A stretch of DNA of 7,849 nt, from positions 1 through 7,849 of the forward strand of contig JAJYRV010000081.1 of NCBI GenBank assembly GCA_021793935.1. Reading direction: 5' to 3'. The position numbers were made by a program, and so were the translations under genes. Below, one piece after another: positions 1-6,117 of this stretch. The stretch's first letter is position 1. Each line of letters starts with the position of its first letter. The stretch is from Actinomycetes bacterium. GTDB taxonomy: Bacteria; Actinomycetota; Actinomycetes; Actinomycetales; Beutenbergiaceae. The notes below the pieces were generated by a model. It ran no database searches. It saw only the letters and a list, made by a program, of their open reading frames with translations, and was not told the DNA's origin.

Positions 1-2398
1 GGCCGTCGCCCGCGCGTTCACCACCTACTTCCACCTCGTCAACCTCGCGGAGGAATACCACCGGGTGCGGGTGCTGCGCTCCCGGGAGGACGTGCCCTCC
101 ACCTCCGCCGATGATTCCCTCGTCGGGGCGCTGGGCAAGATCCACGACACCTACGGCCGTGAGGAAGCCGTGCGCCGGGCCCAGAACCTCGAGTTCCGCC
201 CCGTGCTCACCGCCCACCCGACCGAGGCCCGCCGCCGCGCCGTGAGCTCCTCGATCCGGCGCATCACCGACCTCCTCGCCGAGCGCGACGACCCGCGCAT
301 GTCCGAGGTCGCCCAGGCGCGTAACTCCCGCGGCCTGCTCGCCGAGATCGACACGCTGTGGCGCACCTCCCCGCTGCGCCTGGACAAACCCACCCCGCTC
401 GACGAGGTGCACACCGCGATGGGCGTGTTCGACGAAACGCTCTTCGATGTGCTCCCCCTCGTCTACCGGCAGGTCGACGAACTGATCTCCGACGGCGGAG
501 CGCGCCAGGCACCGATCGCCAAACCGTTCGTGCGCCTCGGCTCCTGGATCGGTGCGGACCGGGACGGCAACCCGAACGTCACCGCCTCGATCACCCGCAA
601 GGCCGCCGAGATCGCTGCCGAGCACGTGCTGACCAAACTCACCGCAGCGGCCCGGAAGGTGGGAACGGCGCTGACGATGGACGCCGTCTCCACCCCGCCG
701 AGCGAAGCGCTCGTGAAACTGTGGAACAGCCAACGTTCCTGGGCCTCGGAGCTGTCGGCGAAGATCGCGAAGGAGTCCCCGGACGAACCGCACCGGCAGG
801 TCACCCTCATGATCGCCGAGCGGATCAACGCGACCCTCACGCGCAACGCCGACCTCGCCTACGCGAACCCCGGCGAACTCATCGCCGACCTCACGGTGGT
901 GCAGGACTCGCTCATCGCCGCCGGGGACGAACGTCGCGCCTACGGGGACCTGCAGGACCTCATCTGGCAGGTGGAGACCTTCGGGTTCCACCTCGCCGAA
1001 CTCGAGGTGCGCCAACACTCCGCGGTGCACCGCCGGGCCCTGGAGGAGCTCGCCGAGGGCCAGCCCTCGGAGGTGACCGAGGAGGTGCTCGAGACCTTCC
1101 GCGCGATCGCGGCGATCCAGCGCCGGTACGGGCACGACGCCGCGCGCCGGTACATCATCTCCTTCACCACCTGCGCCGAGGACGCCGCGAACGTGTACGC
1201 CCTCGCGGATGCGGCGCTGGGCTCGGAGGCGCCGGAACTTGACGTTATCCCCCTGTTCGAGACCTTCGAGGATCTGCACAACGCGCCGGACGTGCTCGAT
1301 GCGATGCTCGAGATCCCGCAGTACCAACAGCGCTTGGAGCAGACCGGGCGCCGCGTGGAAGTGATGCTCGGCTACTCCGACTCCTCCAAGGACGTCGGGC
1401 CGGTCTCGGCGACACTCGCGCTGTATGAGGCCCAGGAGAAGATCGCCGCCTGGGCGGAGCGCAACAACATCACGCTCACCCTCTTCCACGGCCGCGGCGG
1501 TGCGCTCGGGCGGGGCGGGGGCCCGGCGAACCGGGCCGTGCTCGCCCAGCCTCGCGGTTCGGTCGACGGCCGGTTCAAACTCACCGAGCAGGGGGAGGTG
1601 ATCTTCGCCCGCTACGGCCAGCCCCGCATCGCGGCCCGTCACATCGAACAGGTCGCCGCGGCCACCCTGTTGCAGGGCACCGAGGAGATCGCGGAGCGCA
1701 ACGACGCGGCGGCGAAGAAGTTCGCGAAGCTCGCTGCGGAACTGGACGACGTTTCCCGGGCGCGGTTCTTCGACCTCGTGAAGTCCGACGGGTTCGCCCC
1801 GTGGTTCGCCACCGTGACCCCGCAGGAAGAAGTGGGTTGGCTGCCGATCGGTTCCCGGCCCGCCCGCCGGGGCCTGAGCGTGGAGTCTCTCGAAGACCTG
1901 CGGGCGATCCCGTGGGTGTTCGCCTGGACCCAGGCGCGGATCAACCTCACCGGCTGGTTCGGGCTCGGCACCGCGCTCGCGGGCGTGGGCGATGTCGAGC
2001 AGTTGAAGGATGCCTACGAGACCTGGCCGCTGTTCGCGACGATGATCGACAACGTGGAGATGTCGCTCGCGAAGACCGATGAGCGCATCGCCGAGCGCTA
2101 CCTGAAACTCGGGGGGCGGGAGGACCTTTCGGAACTCGTGCTCGAGGAGCTTGCGCTCACCCGCGAGTGGATCGTGAAGATCACCGGGCAGGAGCGGCTG
2201 CTTGCCGGGCACCGGGTGCTCGGCCGCGCGGTGCAGCTGCGCAGCCCCTACGTCGACGCCCTCTCGTTGCTGCAGCTGCGGGCCCTGCGGGTACTTCGCA
2301 GCACCGACGGCTCCGATGAGGAGACCGACGAGCGAATCCGCCGCCTCATGCTCCTGACCGTCAATGGCGTGGCCGCCGGGCTGCAGAACACCGGGTAG
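1..2398 (+). CDS. ppc: Phosphoenolpyruvate carboxylase, 5'-truncated by window edge
   Basis: Cytosolic anaplerotic enzyme that carboxylates phosphoenolpyruvate with bicarbonate to give oxaloacetate and phosphate. The frame is already open at base 2 (AVARAFTTYFHLVNLAEEYHR), a classic internal PEPC segment, so the GTG at 65 is not the true start and the gene begins before the window. About 798 residues are visible; actinobacterial PEPCs are usually around 900, so roughly 100 N-terminal residues are missing. Visible family motifs in order: VLTAHPTEARRR with the catalytic His (codon 215-217), GSWIGADRDGNPNVT (about 539-583), LFHGRGGALGRGGGPANRA (about 1480-1536) with the glycine-rich catalytic loop, FKLTEQGEVI just after it, and the diagnostic C-terminal QNTG followed by TAG. 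No frameshift or internal stop is seen. Its position directly before rph is noted, but a functional link is not implied. Identification is essentially certain. Confidence 0.98.
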   Translation, partial: AVARAFTTYFHLVNLAEEYHRVRVLRSREDVPSTSADDSLVGALGKIHDTYGREEAVRRAQNLEFRPVLTAHPTEARRRAVSSSIRRITDLLAERDDPRMSEVAQARNSRGLLAEIDTLWRTSPLRLDKPTPLDEVHTAMGVFDETLFDVLPLVYRQVDELISDGGARQAPIAKPFVRLGSWIGADRDGNPNVTASITRKAAEIAAEHVLTKLTAAARKVGTALTMDAVSTPPSEALVKLWNSQRSWASELSAKIAKESPDEPHRQVTLMIAERINATLTRNADLAYANPGELIADLTVVQDSLIAAGDERRAYGDLQDLIWQVETFGFHLAELEVRQHSAVHRRALEELAEGQPSEVTEEVLETFRAIAAIQRRYGHDAARRYIISFTTCAEDAANVYALADAALGSEAPELDVIPLFETFEDLHNAPDVLDAMLEIPQYQQRLEQTGRRVEVMLGYSDSSKDVGPVSATLALYEAQEKIAAWAERNNITLTLFHGRGGALGRGGGPANRAVLAQPRGSVDGRFKLTEQGEVIFARYGQPRIAARHIEQVAAATLLQGTEEIAERNDAAAKKFAKLAAELDDVSRARFFDLVKSDGFAPWFATVTPQEEVGWLPIGSRPARRGLSVESLEDLRAIPWVFAWTQARINLTGWFGLGTALAGVGDVEQLKDAYETWPLFATMIDNVEMSLAKTDERIAERYLKLGGREDLSELVLEELALTREWIVKITGQERLLAGHRVLGRAVQLRSPYVDALSLLQLRALRVLRSTDGSDEETDERIRRLMLLTVNGVAAGLQNTG

Positions 2399-2401
2399 TG
2401 G

Positions 2402-2462
2402 CGGCCCGCGTCCCGGCGCCGGCCGCCTGCGGGGCGGGCTCCGCGCGCCGTTTTGCGGGCCG
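2402..2462 (+). terminator. Possible GC-rich hairpin region after ppc
   Basis: Just after the ppc stop, an 8-bp perfect inverted repeat (CGGCCCGC at 2402-2409, GCGGGCCG at 2455-2462) encloses a very GC-rich segment that itself holds the 10-bp palindrome CCGGCGCCGG (2413-2422). Such structure could end ppc transcription or fold the 3' end. There is no T-run after the right arm (only TTTT at 2451-2454, inside the loop), so it is not a canonical intrinsic terminator. GC-rich DNA forms chance hairpins easily. Confidence 0.25.
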
Positions 2463-2508
2463 GATCCGCCGAGAATGACTTCGTGGTTGCTCGACAATGA
2501 GATTGCGG

Positions 2509-2539
2509 TTGAAATCTTCCAAAATACCAACCCTAATAT
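2509..2539 (+). promoter_or_regulatory. Candidate promoter in AT-rich patch upstream of rph
   Basis: A sharply AT-rich stretch inside GC-rich DNA contains TTGAAA (2509-2514) and TAATAT (2534-2539), resembling -35 and -10 elements of a housekeeping sigma factor, though the 19-bp spacer is longer than ideal. Transcription from here would give rph a leader of about 65 nt. The 9-bp inverted repeat CGAGAATGA (2470-2478) / TCATTCTCG (2539-2547) brackets the element. The call rests only on sequence resemblance. Confidence 0.4.
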
Positions 2540-2597
2540 CATTCTCGACCGCAGCGGCACTCGGCCCTGCGCGTACGCAACGAGCCCGGGACGGGTT

Positions 2598-2603
2598 TAG
2601 GCT
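2598..2603 (+). promoter_or_regulatory. Candidate -10 element for a leaderless rph transcript
   Basis: TAGGCT fits the actinobacterial TANNNT -10 pattern and ends 8 nt before the rph ATG, so a start site at or next to the A of that ATG is expected. No Shine-Dalgarno-like sequence lies in the 12 nt before the ATG, as expected for a leaderless message. No good -35 is seen at the right distance, which is common for this promoter class. Confidence 0.4.
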
Positions 2604-2611
2604 TTTGTCCT

Positions 2612-3394
2612 ATGACTGAAAATCCTCAAGAAGTGCTCCGAGCCGATGGCCGCCGCCCCGGCGAACTCCGCCCCGTTACCTTCACCCGGGGCTGGTCCGA
2701 CCACGCCGAAGGGTCGGTGCTCGTGCAGTTTGGCGGAACCCGCGTCCTGTGCACCGCCTCCTTCACCGAGGATGTGCCCCGCTGGCGCCGCGGCTCCGGC
2801 AAGGGCTGGGTCACCGCGGAGTACGCGATGCTCCCGCGCGCAACGAACACCCGCTCCGACCGGGAGTCCGTGCGCGGAAAGATCGGTGGCCGCACCCACG
2901 AGATCTCCCGGCTCATCGGCCGCTCGCTGCGCGCGATCGTCAACACCCAGGCCCTCGGTGAGAACACGATCGTCGTCGACTGCGACGTGCTCCAGGCCGA
3001 CGGCGGCACCCGCACCGCCGCGATCACCGGCGCCTACGTCGCCCTGGCCGACGCCGTGGCCTGGGGCAAAGAGAACGGCGCGATCCCGGCCAAGTCCACG
3101 GTCCTCACCGACTCCGTGGCGGCCGTGTCCGTCGGCATCATCCGCGGGGTTCCGATGGTCGACCTGCCCTATGAGGAGGACGTACGGGCCGATACCGACA
3201 TGAACATCGTGATGACCGGCAGCGGCGGATTCGTCGAAGTCCAAGGCACTGCTGAAGGCGTGCCGTTCGCCCGGGCCGAACTCGACGCGCTGCTCACCCT
3301 CGCCGCCGACGGCATCACCGACCTCACCGCCCAACAGCGCCGCGCTCTCGCCCAGCCCCTCACCCGCAACGAAACCCCGGGAAGTATCGCATGA
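2612..3394 (+). CDS. rph: Ribonuclease PH
   Basis: Phosphorolytic 3'-to-5' exoribonuclease that trims tRNA precursors and other RNA 3' ends using inorganic phosphate; the family forms hexameric rings in the cytoplasm. The 260-residue product matches the usual length (about 240-260). Visible hallmarks: [13 protein letters not shown] near the N-terminus (10-22), [14 protein letters not shown] (65-78), [15 protein letters not shown] (94-108), [11 protein letters not shown] (131-141) carrying the phosphate-binding Arg134, and the acidic catalytic region [15 protein letters not shown] (188-202) with D190 and D196. ATG 2612 is the only sensible start: no other in-frame start lies close upstream and the protein aligns from there. 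No ribosome binding site is visible, and a -10-like TAGGCT suggests leaderless translation. It overlaps rdgB by ATGA, so the two are probably co-transcribed and coupled. Confidence 0.97.
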   Translation: MTENPQEVLRADGRRPGELRPVTFTRGWSDHAEGSVLVQFGGTRVLCTASFTEDVPRWRRGSGKGWVTAEYAMLPRATNTRSDRESVRGKIGGRTHEISRLIGRSLRAIVNTQALGENTIVVDCDVLQADGGTRTAAITGAYVALADAVAWGKENGAIPAKSTVLTDSVAAVSVGIIRGVPMVDLPYEEDVRADTDMNIVMTGSGGFVEVQGTAEGVPFARAELDALLTLAADGITDLTAQQRRALAQPLTRNETPGSIA

Positions 3395-3999
3395 GCGCGA
3401 AACTCGTCCTCGCCACGCACAACAACGGCAAACTCGCCGAACTCCGCGCCATCCTCGCGGCAGTCCTGCCCCCGGAGGAGATCGTCTCCGCGAATGATCT
3501 CGACCTGCCCGACGTGAAGGAAACCGGGGTCACCTTCGCGGAGAATGCGCTCCTGAAAGCGCGCGCCGTGGCCCAGCAGACCGGGCTCATCTCCCTCGCC
3601 GACGATTCCGGCCTCGCCGTCGACGTACTCGGCGGGGCACCGGGCATCTTCTCCGCGCGCTGGGCCGGCCACCACGGGGACGACGACGCGAACATCGATC
3701 TCCTCCTCGCCCAGCTCTCCGACGTCCCGGCTGCCCATCGCCAGGCGGCGTTCGTGTGCGCCGCGGCGATGGTCACCCCCGAGGGCGCGGAGACGGTCGA
3801 GCACGGCTACCTGCGCGGAACGCTCCTGACCGAACGCCGGGGCAGCGGCGGCTTCGGTTACGACCCCATCCTCCAACCTGACGGATACAACATCTCCACC
3901 GCGGAAATGAGCGCGGAGGAGAAGAACGAGATCTCCCACCGCGGTGAAGCATTCCGAGCGCTTGCGACCCACGTGTGCCAAGCGCTCTCGAGCGAGTAA
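3391..3999 (+). CDS. rdgB: RdgB/HAM1-family non-canonical purine NTP pyrophosphatase (dITP/XTP diphosphatase)
   Basis: Cytosolic house-cleaning enzyme that hydrolyses dITP, ITP and XTP to monophosphate and pyrophosphate, keeping deaminated purines out of DNA and RNA. The 202-residue product is the normal family length. Motifs in order: [15 protein letters not shown] (5-19) for substrate and phosphate binding; FAENALLKA (49-57) with the conserved [13 protein letters not shown] (69-78) with the catalytic Asp72; [12 protein letters not shown] (82-93); [11 protein letters not shown] (151-161); and the base-recognition ISHRGEAF (181-188). The start ATG overlaps the rph stop as ATGA, with GGGAAG about 6 nt upstream as a ribosome binding site inside the rph end. 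The rph-rdgB order is common in bacteria, so co-expression is likely. Nothing is unusual in the protein. Confidence 0.97.
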   Translation: MSAKLVLATHNNGKLAELRAILAAVLPPEEIVSANDLDLPDVKETGVTFAENALLKARAVAQQTGLISLADDSGLAVDVLGGAPGIFSARWAGHHGDDDANIDLLLAQLSDVPAAHRQAAFVCAAAMVTPEGAETVEHGYLRGTLLTERRGSGGFGYDPILQPDGYNISTAEMSAEEKNEISHRGEAFRALATHVCQALSSE

Positions 4000-4048
4000 C
4001 CCCGCGGGCGAAGGGGCAGCGTGAGACGGTCGGAACAGGTGAAGAGGG

Positions 4049-4069
4049 ATGACGCGTTTGTTGCTGTGA
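4049..4069 (+). other. Tiny open frame (6 codons plus stop), possible leader peptide or interrupted gene start
   Basis: ATG 4049 is preceded by AGGTGA (4037-4042) at a 6-nt spacing, a good match to the Shine-Dalgarno consensus. It reads M-T-R-L-L-L and stops at TGA 4067. It is in the same frame as the ribbon-helix-helix gene downstream, so without that TGA the frame would run from this ATG into that gene. The left arm of an inverted repeat (4052-4059) falls within it. It could be a leader peptide, a decayed or mis-sequenced N-terminus, or chance. Confidence 0.25.
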
Positions 4070-4085
4070 ACTAAAACGCGTTCAC
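4052..4085. repeat. Two interleaved inverted repeats upstream of the ribbon-helix-helix gene
   Basis: ACGCGTTT (4052-4059) is the exact reverse complement of AAACGCGT (4074-4081), with a 14-nt centre. Interleaved with it, GTGAAC (4066-4071) is the exact reverse complement of GTTCAC (4080-4085), with an 8-nt centre. They lie between rdgB and a gene predicted to encode a DNA-binding protein, the usual place for an operator. As RNA they could form two mutually exclusive hairpins. No T-run follows, so a simple terminator is unlikely. Confidence 0.45.
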
Positions 4086-4096
4086 CGGCGCAGACC

Positions 4097-4369
4097 TTGG
4101 GCAGCGGAGGAGAAGTCAGCGTAGGAGAACAGGCAGAGTCGTTGACGTCGAGGCTCGACGCCGCGCGGCGCGCGAAGCTCAACGAGGTGGCGAGCGAGCG
4201 GAGTATTTCGCCTTCCCGGCTCCTGCGTGACCTTATTGACCAGCTTCGACACGGCCGCTTTTCGCGCCCGACCGCGCCGGCGCTCTCAGAAACGCGTCGG
4301 CATGTTAAGAACCGTAGCTCCGGGGAGTCCCGGACTACACTAGGCGGATCGAAAGGGAGGGCCGCATGA
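4097..4369 (+). CDS. Small ribbon-helix-helix (CopG/Arc-like) DNA-binding protein
   Basis: Predicted 90-residue protein with a ribbon-helix-helix fold: strand ESLTSRL (14-20), helix A DAARRAKLNEVASE (21-34), turn with SISPS (36-40) and helix B SRLLRDLIDQLRHG (40-53). This pattern is typical of dimeric repressors and antitoxins that insert the paired strands into the DNA major groove. The tail from about residue 54 is basic, rich in Arg, Ser and Gly, and matches nothing I know. The start is uncertain: TTG 4097 retains the whole strand, whereas TTG 4142 would cut it; no ATG or GTG is available in frame after TGA 4067. GGAGGAG (4106-4112) and GGAG (4124-4127) have no well-spaced ATG or GTG start. 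The stop overlaps the mgtC ATG as ATGA, arguing for a genuine, coupled gene. It may regulate its own operon, but that is inference. No toxin-like partner is seen. Confidence 0.65.
   Translation: MGSGGEVSVGEQAESLTSRLDAARRAKLNEVASERSISPSRLLRDLIDQLRHGRFSRPTAPALSETRRHVKNRSSGESRTTLGGSKGRAA
4290..4297 (+). promoter_or_regulatory. Third AAACGCGT copy, upstream of the putative mgtC promoter
   Basis: An exact copy of the 8-mer forming the inverted repeat at 4052-4081 lies inside the ribbon-helix-helix gene, about 40 bp before the candidate mgtC -10 box (4336-4341). Reading both strands by eye, I found the core ACGCGT only at these three places in the window. A shared operator is possible. Confidence 0.3.
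4336..4360 (+). promoter_or_regulatory. Candidate -10 element and ribosome binding site of mgtC
   Basis: TACACT (4336-4341) matches the TANNNT -10 pattern, without a clear -35. A transcript starting about 7 nt later would carry a short leader containing GGGAGG (4355-4360), a strong Shine-Dalgarno sequence 5 nt before ATG 4366. mgtC may therefore be made both from its own short message and by read-through from the ribbon-helix-helix gene. The leader is too short for a magnesium riboswitch. Confidence 0.45.
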
Positions 4370-5073
4370 CGTGGTGGACCAGTAGTTCCAGCACCGAGCT
4401 TCAACTGCTCCTCCTTGCCTTCGTGCTCTGCGCCCTCATCGGGCTGGAGCGCCAGTTCCGCCAAAAGGCCGCCGGGTTCCGCACCCATGTGCTCGTGGGC
4501 ACCGGCGCTGCGGCGTTCACGCTCGTGTCCGCATTCGGCTTTTCCACCGTGCTCAGCGACGAGGTCGTGCTCGACCCTTCCCGGATCGCCGCCCAGATCG
4601 TCTCGGGTATCGGCTTCCTCGGCGCGGGCGTCATCTTCACCCGCCGCGATGTCGTGCGCGGGCTGACGACGGCCGCCACCATCTGGGTCGCTGCCGCCGT
4701 GGGGATGGCGGCTGGTGCGGGGATGGTTTCGCTGGCGATCGGGCTCACCGCCGCCCACCTGTTCGCCCTGCTCGCTCTCGGCCCACTCGTTGCCCGCATG
4801 CCCAACCGGGATTCCAACCGGATCGTGCGCGTGACGTACAACGACGGCGAGGGCGTGCTCCGCCGCCTTCTCGCCACCGCCACCCAGCAGGGCTACTCCA
4901 CGTTCATCCTCTCCACCCGCAGGTTCGACGACAACGACCTCGTGCAGCTCGACGCACGCTTCAAGGGCAAACCGCCACTACAGGATCTCGTCTCGACGAT
5001 CCACGAGATCGACGGCGTGCGCGGGGTGCACGTGCGCTCCGACGACGATGACGACGAGGACTCCCAGAACTAG
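4366..5073 (+). CDS. mgtC: MgtC/SapB-family membrane protein
   Basis: Inner-membrane protein of the MgtC/SapB family, linked in several bacteria to growth at low magnesium and survival in macrophages; in Salmonella MgtC also acts on the F-type ATP synthase. The 235-residue length is typical of the long form with a C-terminal soluble domain. About five hydrophobic segments are visible (roughly 11-27, 41-60, 72-92, 101-119, 121-142). Signature stretches are present: ALIGLERQFRQKAAGFRTH (23-41), IAAQIVSGIGFLGAGVIF (74-91) and VRGLTTAATIWVAAAVG (97-113). Residues about 150-225 look like the ACT-like cytoplasmic domain. The end is an acidic run, D226-D230 then E231 and D232, from GAC/GAT codons. 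ATG 4366 follows a strong GGGAGG and overlaps the preceding stop. The family is secure; its role here is unknown. The gene is also called sapB or mgtC-like in other genomes. Confidence 0.93.
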   Translation: MTWWTSSSSTELQLLLLAFVLCALIGLERQFRQKAAGFRTHVLVGTGAAAFTLVSAFGFSTVLSDEVVLDPSRIAAQIVSGIGFLGAGVIFTRRDVVRGLTTAATIWVAAAVGMAAGAGMVSLAIGLTAAHLFALLALGPLVARMPNRDSNRIVRVTYNDGEGVLRRLLATATQQGYSTFILSTRRFDDNDLVQLDARFKGKPPLQDLVSTIHEIDGVRGVHVRSDDDDDEDSQN

Positions 5074-5549
5074 CCGCCCGCCTGGGCAGCTCCGCGGCGT
5101 CGTCGAACGAGGAACGCGATGAGCCGCCAGCCCAACAACAGCGCGCCGAGCACCCCGAACGTCACGTAGGGGAACCCGCCAGACAGTCCGCCGCCGCCCA
5201 GGCCGCGAAGGGCGAGCCCGCCGCCAGCGGTGACGACCCAGACGATCACGCCGGTGGGCCACAGGCTCACCAAGCGCCGCGCGGCCCGTCCGCGCCAATC
5301 GAGGGCGTCGGTGGATTCGGCGGCGCGGGTCATCGTGATCGCCTGCCACACGAACACCCCGAGCCAGACCACGAGCAGGGCGATGAGGAAGGGGCGCAGC
5401 GCCTCGGAGAAACCCGCGAGCCCCGATTCCTCGTGGGTGCGGCGCCCAGCCGCGACGAACAGTGCGACGGCCCCGGCATCGGCGAGGAAGGCGAGGGAGG
5501 CGGTCCACGACCGCCGCGGGGCCGGGGCTTTGAAGTTGAAACCGCTCAT
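5070..5549 (-). CDS. DUF3054-like four-helix integral membrane protein
   Basis: Predicted 159-residue membrane protein of unknown function. Four hydrophobic segments (about 17-34, 52-70, 97-115, 126-147) fill most of the chain. The pattern matches DUF3054 as I recall it: an Asp in the first helix (D24) followed by the GRRTHE motif (35-40), RPF at the start of helix 2 (52-54), a Gly/Leu-rich stretch with LRG (114-116), GFPYV before helix 4 (125-129), and a closing LLGWR (138-142) before a basic tail. The start is ATG 5547-5549, overlapping the upstream stop as ATGA; a longer frame to 5654 exists, but its extra 35 residues are Arg/His-rich and lie over the neighbouring gene. The stop overlaps the convergent mgtC stop in CTAG. 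No biochemical role can be given. Coupling to the DUF4916-like gene is likely. Confidence 0.85.
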   Translation of the reverse strand: MSGFNFKAPAPRRSWTASLAFLADAGAVALFVAAGRRTHEESGLAGFSEALRPFLIALLVVWLGVFVWQAITMTRAAESTDALDWRGRAARRLVSLWPTGVIVWVVTAGGGLALRGLGGGGLSGGFPYVTFGVLGALLLGWRLIAFLVRRRRGAAQAGG

Positions 5550-6085
5550 AGCAACCGGCCGGTGGTGGCGAGCGCGGTGCGCACGAGGGCGCTGTGGCCA
5601 TCGACCATATCGCCAATGATCGTGGGATCGATGATCTCCTCGGGGGAGTGCCACGCGACTTCGAGGGCGTCGTGGGAGGGTTGGCAGTCGCCTTCCACGG
5701 GAACGATGTACGCGAGCGAGACCGCGTGCTGGCGCGGGTCGTGGTACGGCGTGATCCCCGGGGTGGGGAAGTACTCGGCTACCGTGAACGGCACGAGGGA
5801 GGTGGGGATTCGCGGCAGGGCCATGGAGCCGAGGTCTTTGTCGATGTGCCGGGCGATCGCGTCACGCAGCCGCTCGTGATACATCACCCGCCCGGAGACG
5901 AGCGCGCGCTGGATCGAGCCCTCCCGCGGGGTGCGCAGCAGAGTCGCGATCCGGGTGATCACCCCATCGGTGTTGACCCGCACAGGAACGATGTCGACGT
6001 ACAAAAACGGCAGTCGGTGGCGCAGCACGGTGAGTTCCTCGTGGGAGAACCAGCCGCCGACCTCATCAGGAAGAGTTTCGCTCAC
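5546..6085 (-). CDS. DUF4916/Nudix-like family protein with a degenerate Nudix box
   Basis: Predicted soluble 179-residue protein resembling actinobacterial DUF4916, annotated as Nudix-hydrolase-like. Visible blocks: LPFLYVDIVPVRVNTDG (25-41), RALVSGRVMYHERLRDAIAR (60-79), HIDKDLGSMALPRIP (80-94), PFTVAEYFP (99-107), HDPRQHAVSLAYIVPV (115-130) and GDCQPSHDALEVAWHSPEE (132-150). The consensus Nudix box GX5EX7REUXEEXGU is only partly kept: G65, E71, R79 and G86 fit, but the E after R79 is His80 and the EE pair is Lys83-Asp84. Pyrophosphohydrolase activity is therefore doubtful. The start is GTG 6083-6085; an in-frame TAG lies two codons upstream, so no longer form exists. AGAGG directly abuts the GTG, too close for a normal ribosome binding site. 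It lies 32 nt after the response regulator and overlaps the DUF3054-like gene by ATGA. Confidence 0.88.
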   Translation of the reverse strand: MSETLPDEVGGWFSHEELTVLRHRLPFLYVDIVPVRVNTDGVITRIATLLRTPREGSIQRALVSGRVMYHERLRDAIARHIDKDLGSMALPRIPTSLVPFTVAEYFPTPGITPYHDPRQHAVSLAYIVPVEGDCQPSHDALEVAWHSPEEIIDPTIIGDMVDGHSALVRTALATTGRLL

Positions 6086-6090
6086 CCTCT

Positions 6091-6097
6091 ATTTGTA
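6091..6097 (-). promoter_or_regulatory. Candidate -10 element for a leaderless DUF4916-like transcript
   Basis: On the minus strand TACAAAT lies in the 32-nt gap after the response regulator gene. The hexamer TACAAA ends 6 nt before the GTG start codon, placing the predicted transcription start at or one base before that codon. TGACGT sits 17 bp further upstream as a weak -35. This would allow the gene and its DUF3054-like partner to be expressed independently of the two-component genes. Confidence 0.35.
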
Positions 6098-6117
6098 TCG
6101 CGAGGAGTGGCGGTACG

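Noticed and set aside
2364..2600. A 78-codon plus-strand frame overlapping the ppc end and the ppc-rph spacer
   Set aside because: It starts inside ppc in another frame, has no ribosome binding site or motif, and its composition follows the changing base content of the spacer.
4000..4365. Magnesium riboswitch (M-box) or other structured leader upstream of mgtC
   Set aside because: The segment is mostly occupied by the ribbon-helix-helix gene, and the leader from the likely mgtC promoter is under 25 nt. I saw no M-box core.
3169..4758. A 529-codon open frame on the minus strand across rph, rdgB and the ribbon-helix-helix/mgtC region
   Set aside because: It runs antisense to three recognised genes, has no family motif, and is Gly/Arg/Glu/His-rich as expected of the opposite strand of GC-rich coding DNA.
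4097..5073. Toxin-antitoxin pair consisting of the ribbon-helix-helix protein and the next gene
   Set aside because: The next gene is a clear MgtC-family membrane protein, not a known toxin fold, so the antitoxin reading has no support beyond the DNA-binding domain.
5073..5098. Hairpin terminator between mgtC and the DUF3054-like gene
   Set aside because: GCCGC/GCGGC and GCCC/GGGC pairings exist but are short, lie inside the coding end of the minus-strand gene, and have no T-run on either side.
5550..5654. N-terminal extension of the DUF3054-like gene to an upstream ATG
   Set aside because: The extra 35 residues are Arg/His-rich and overlap the end of the DUF4916-like gene; the ATGA-overlap start at 5547-5549 gives the family-like N-terminus.
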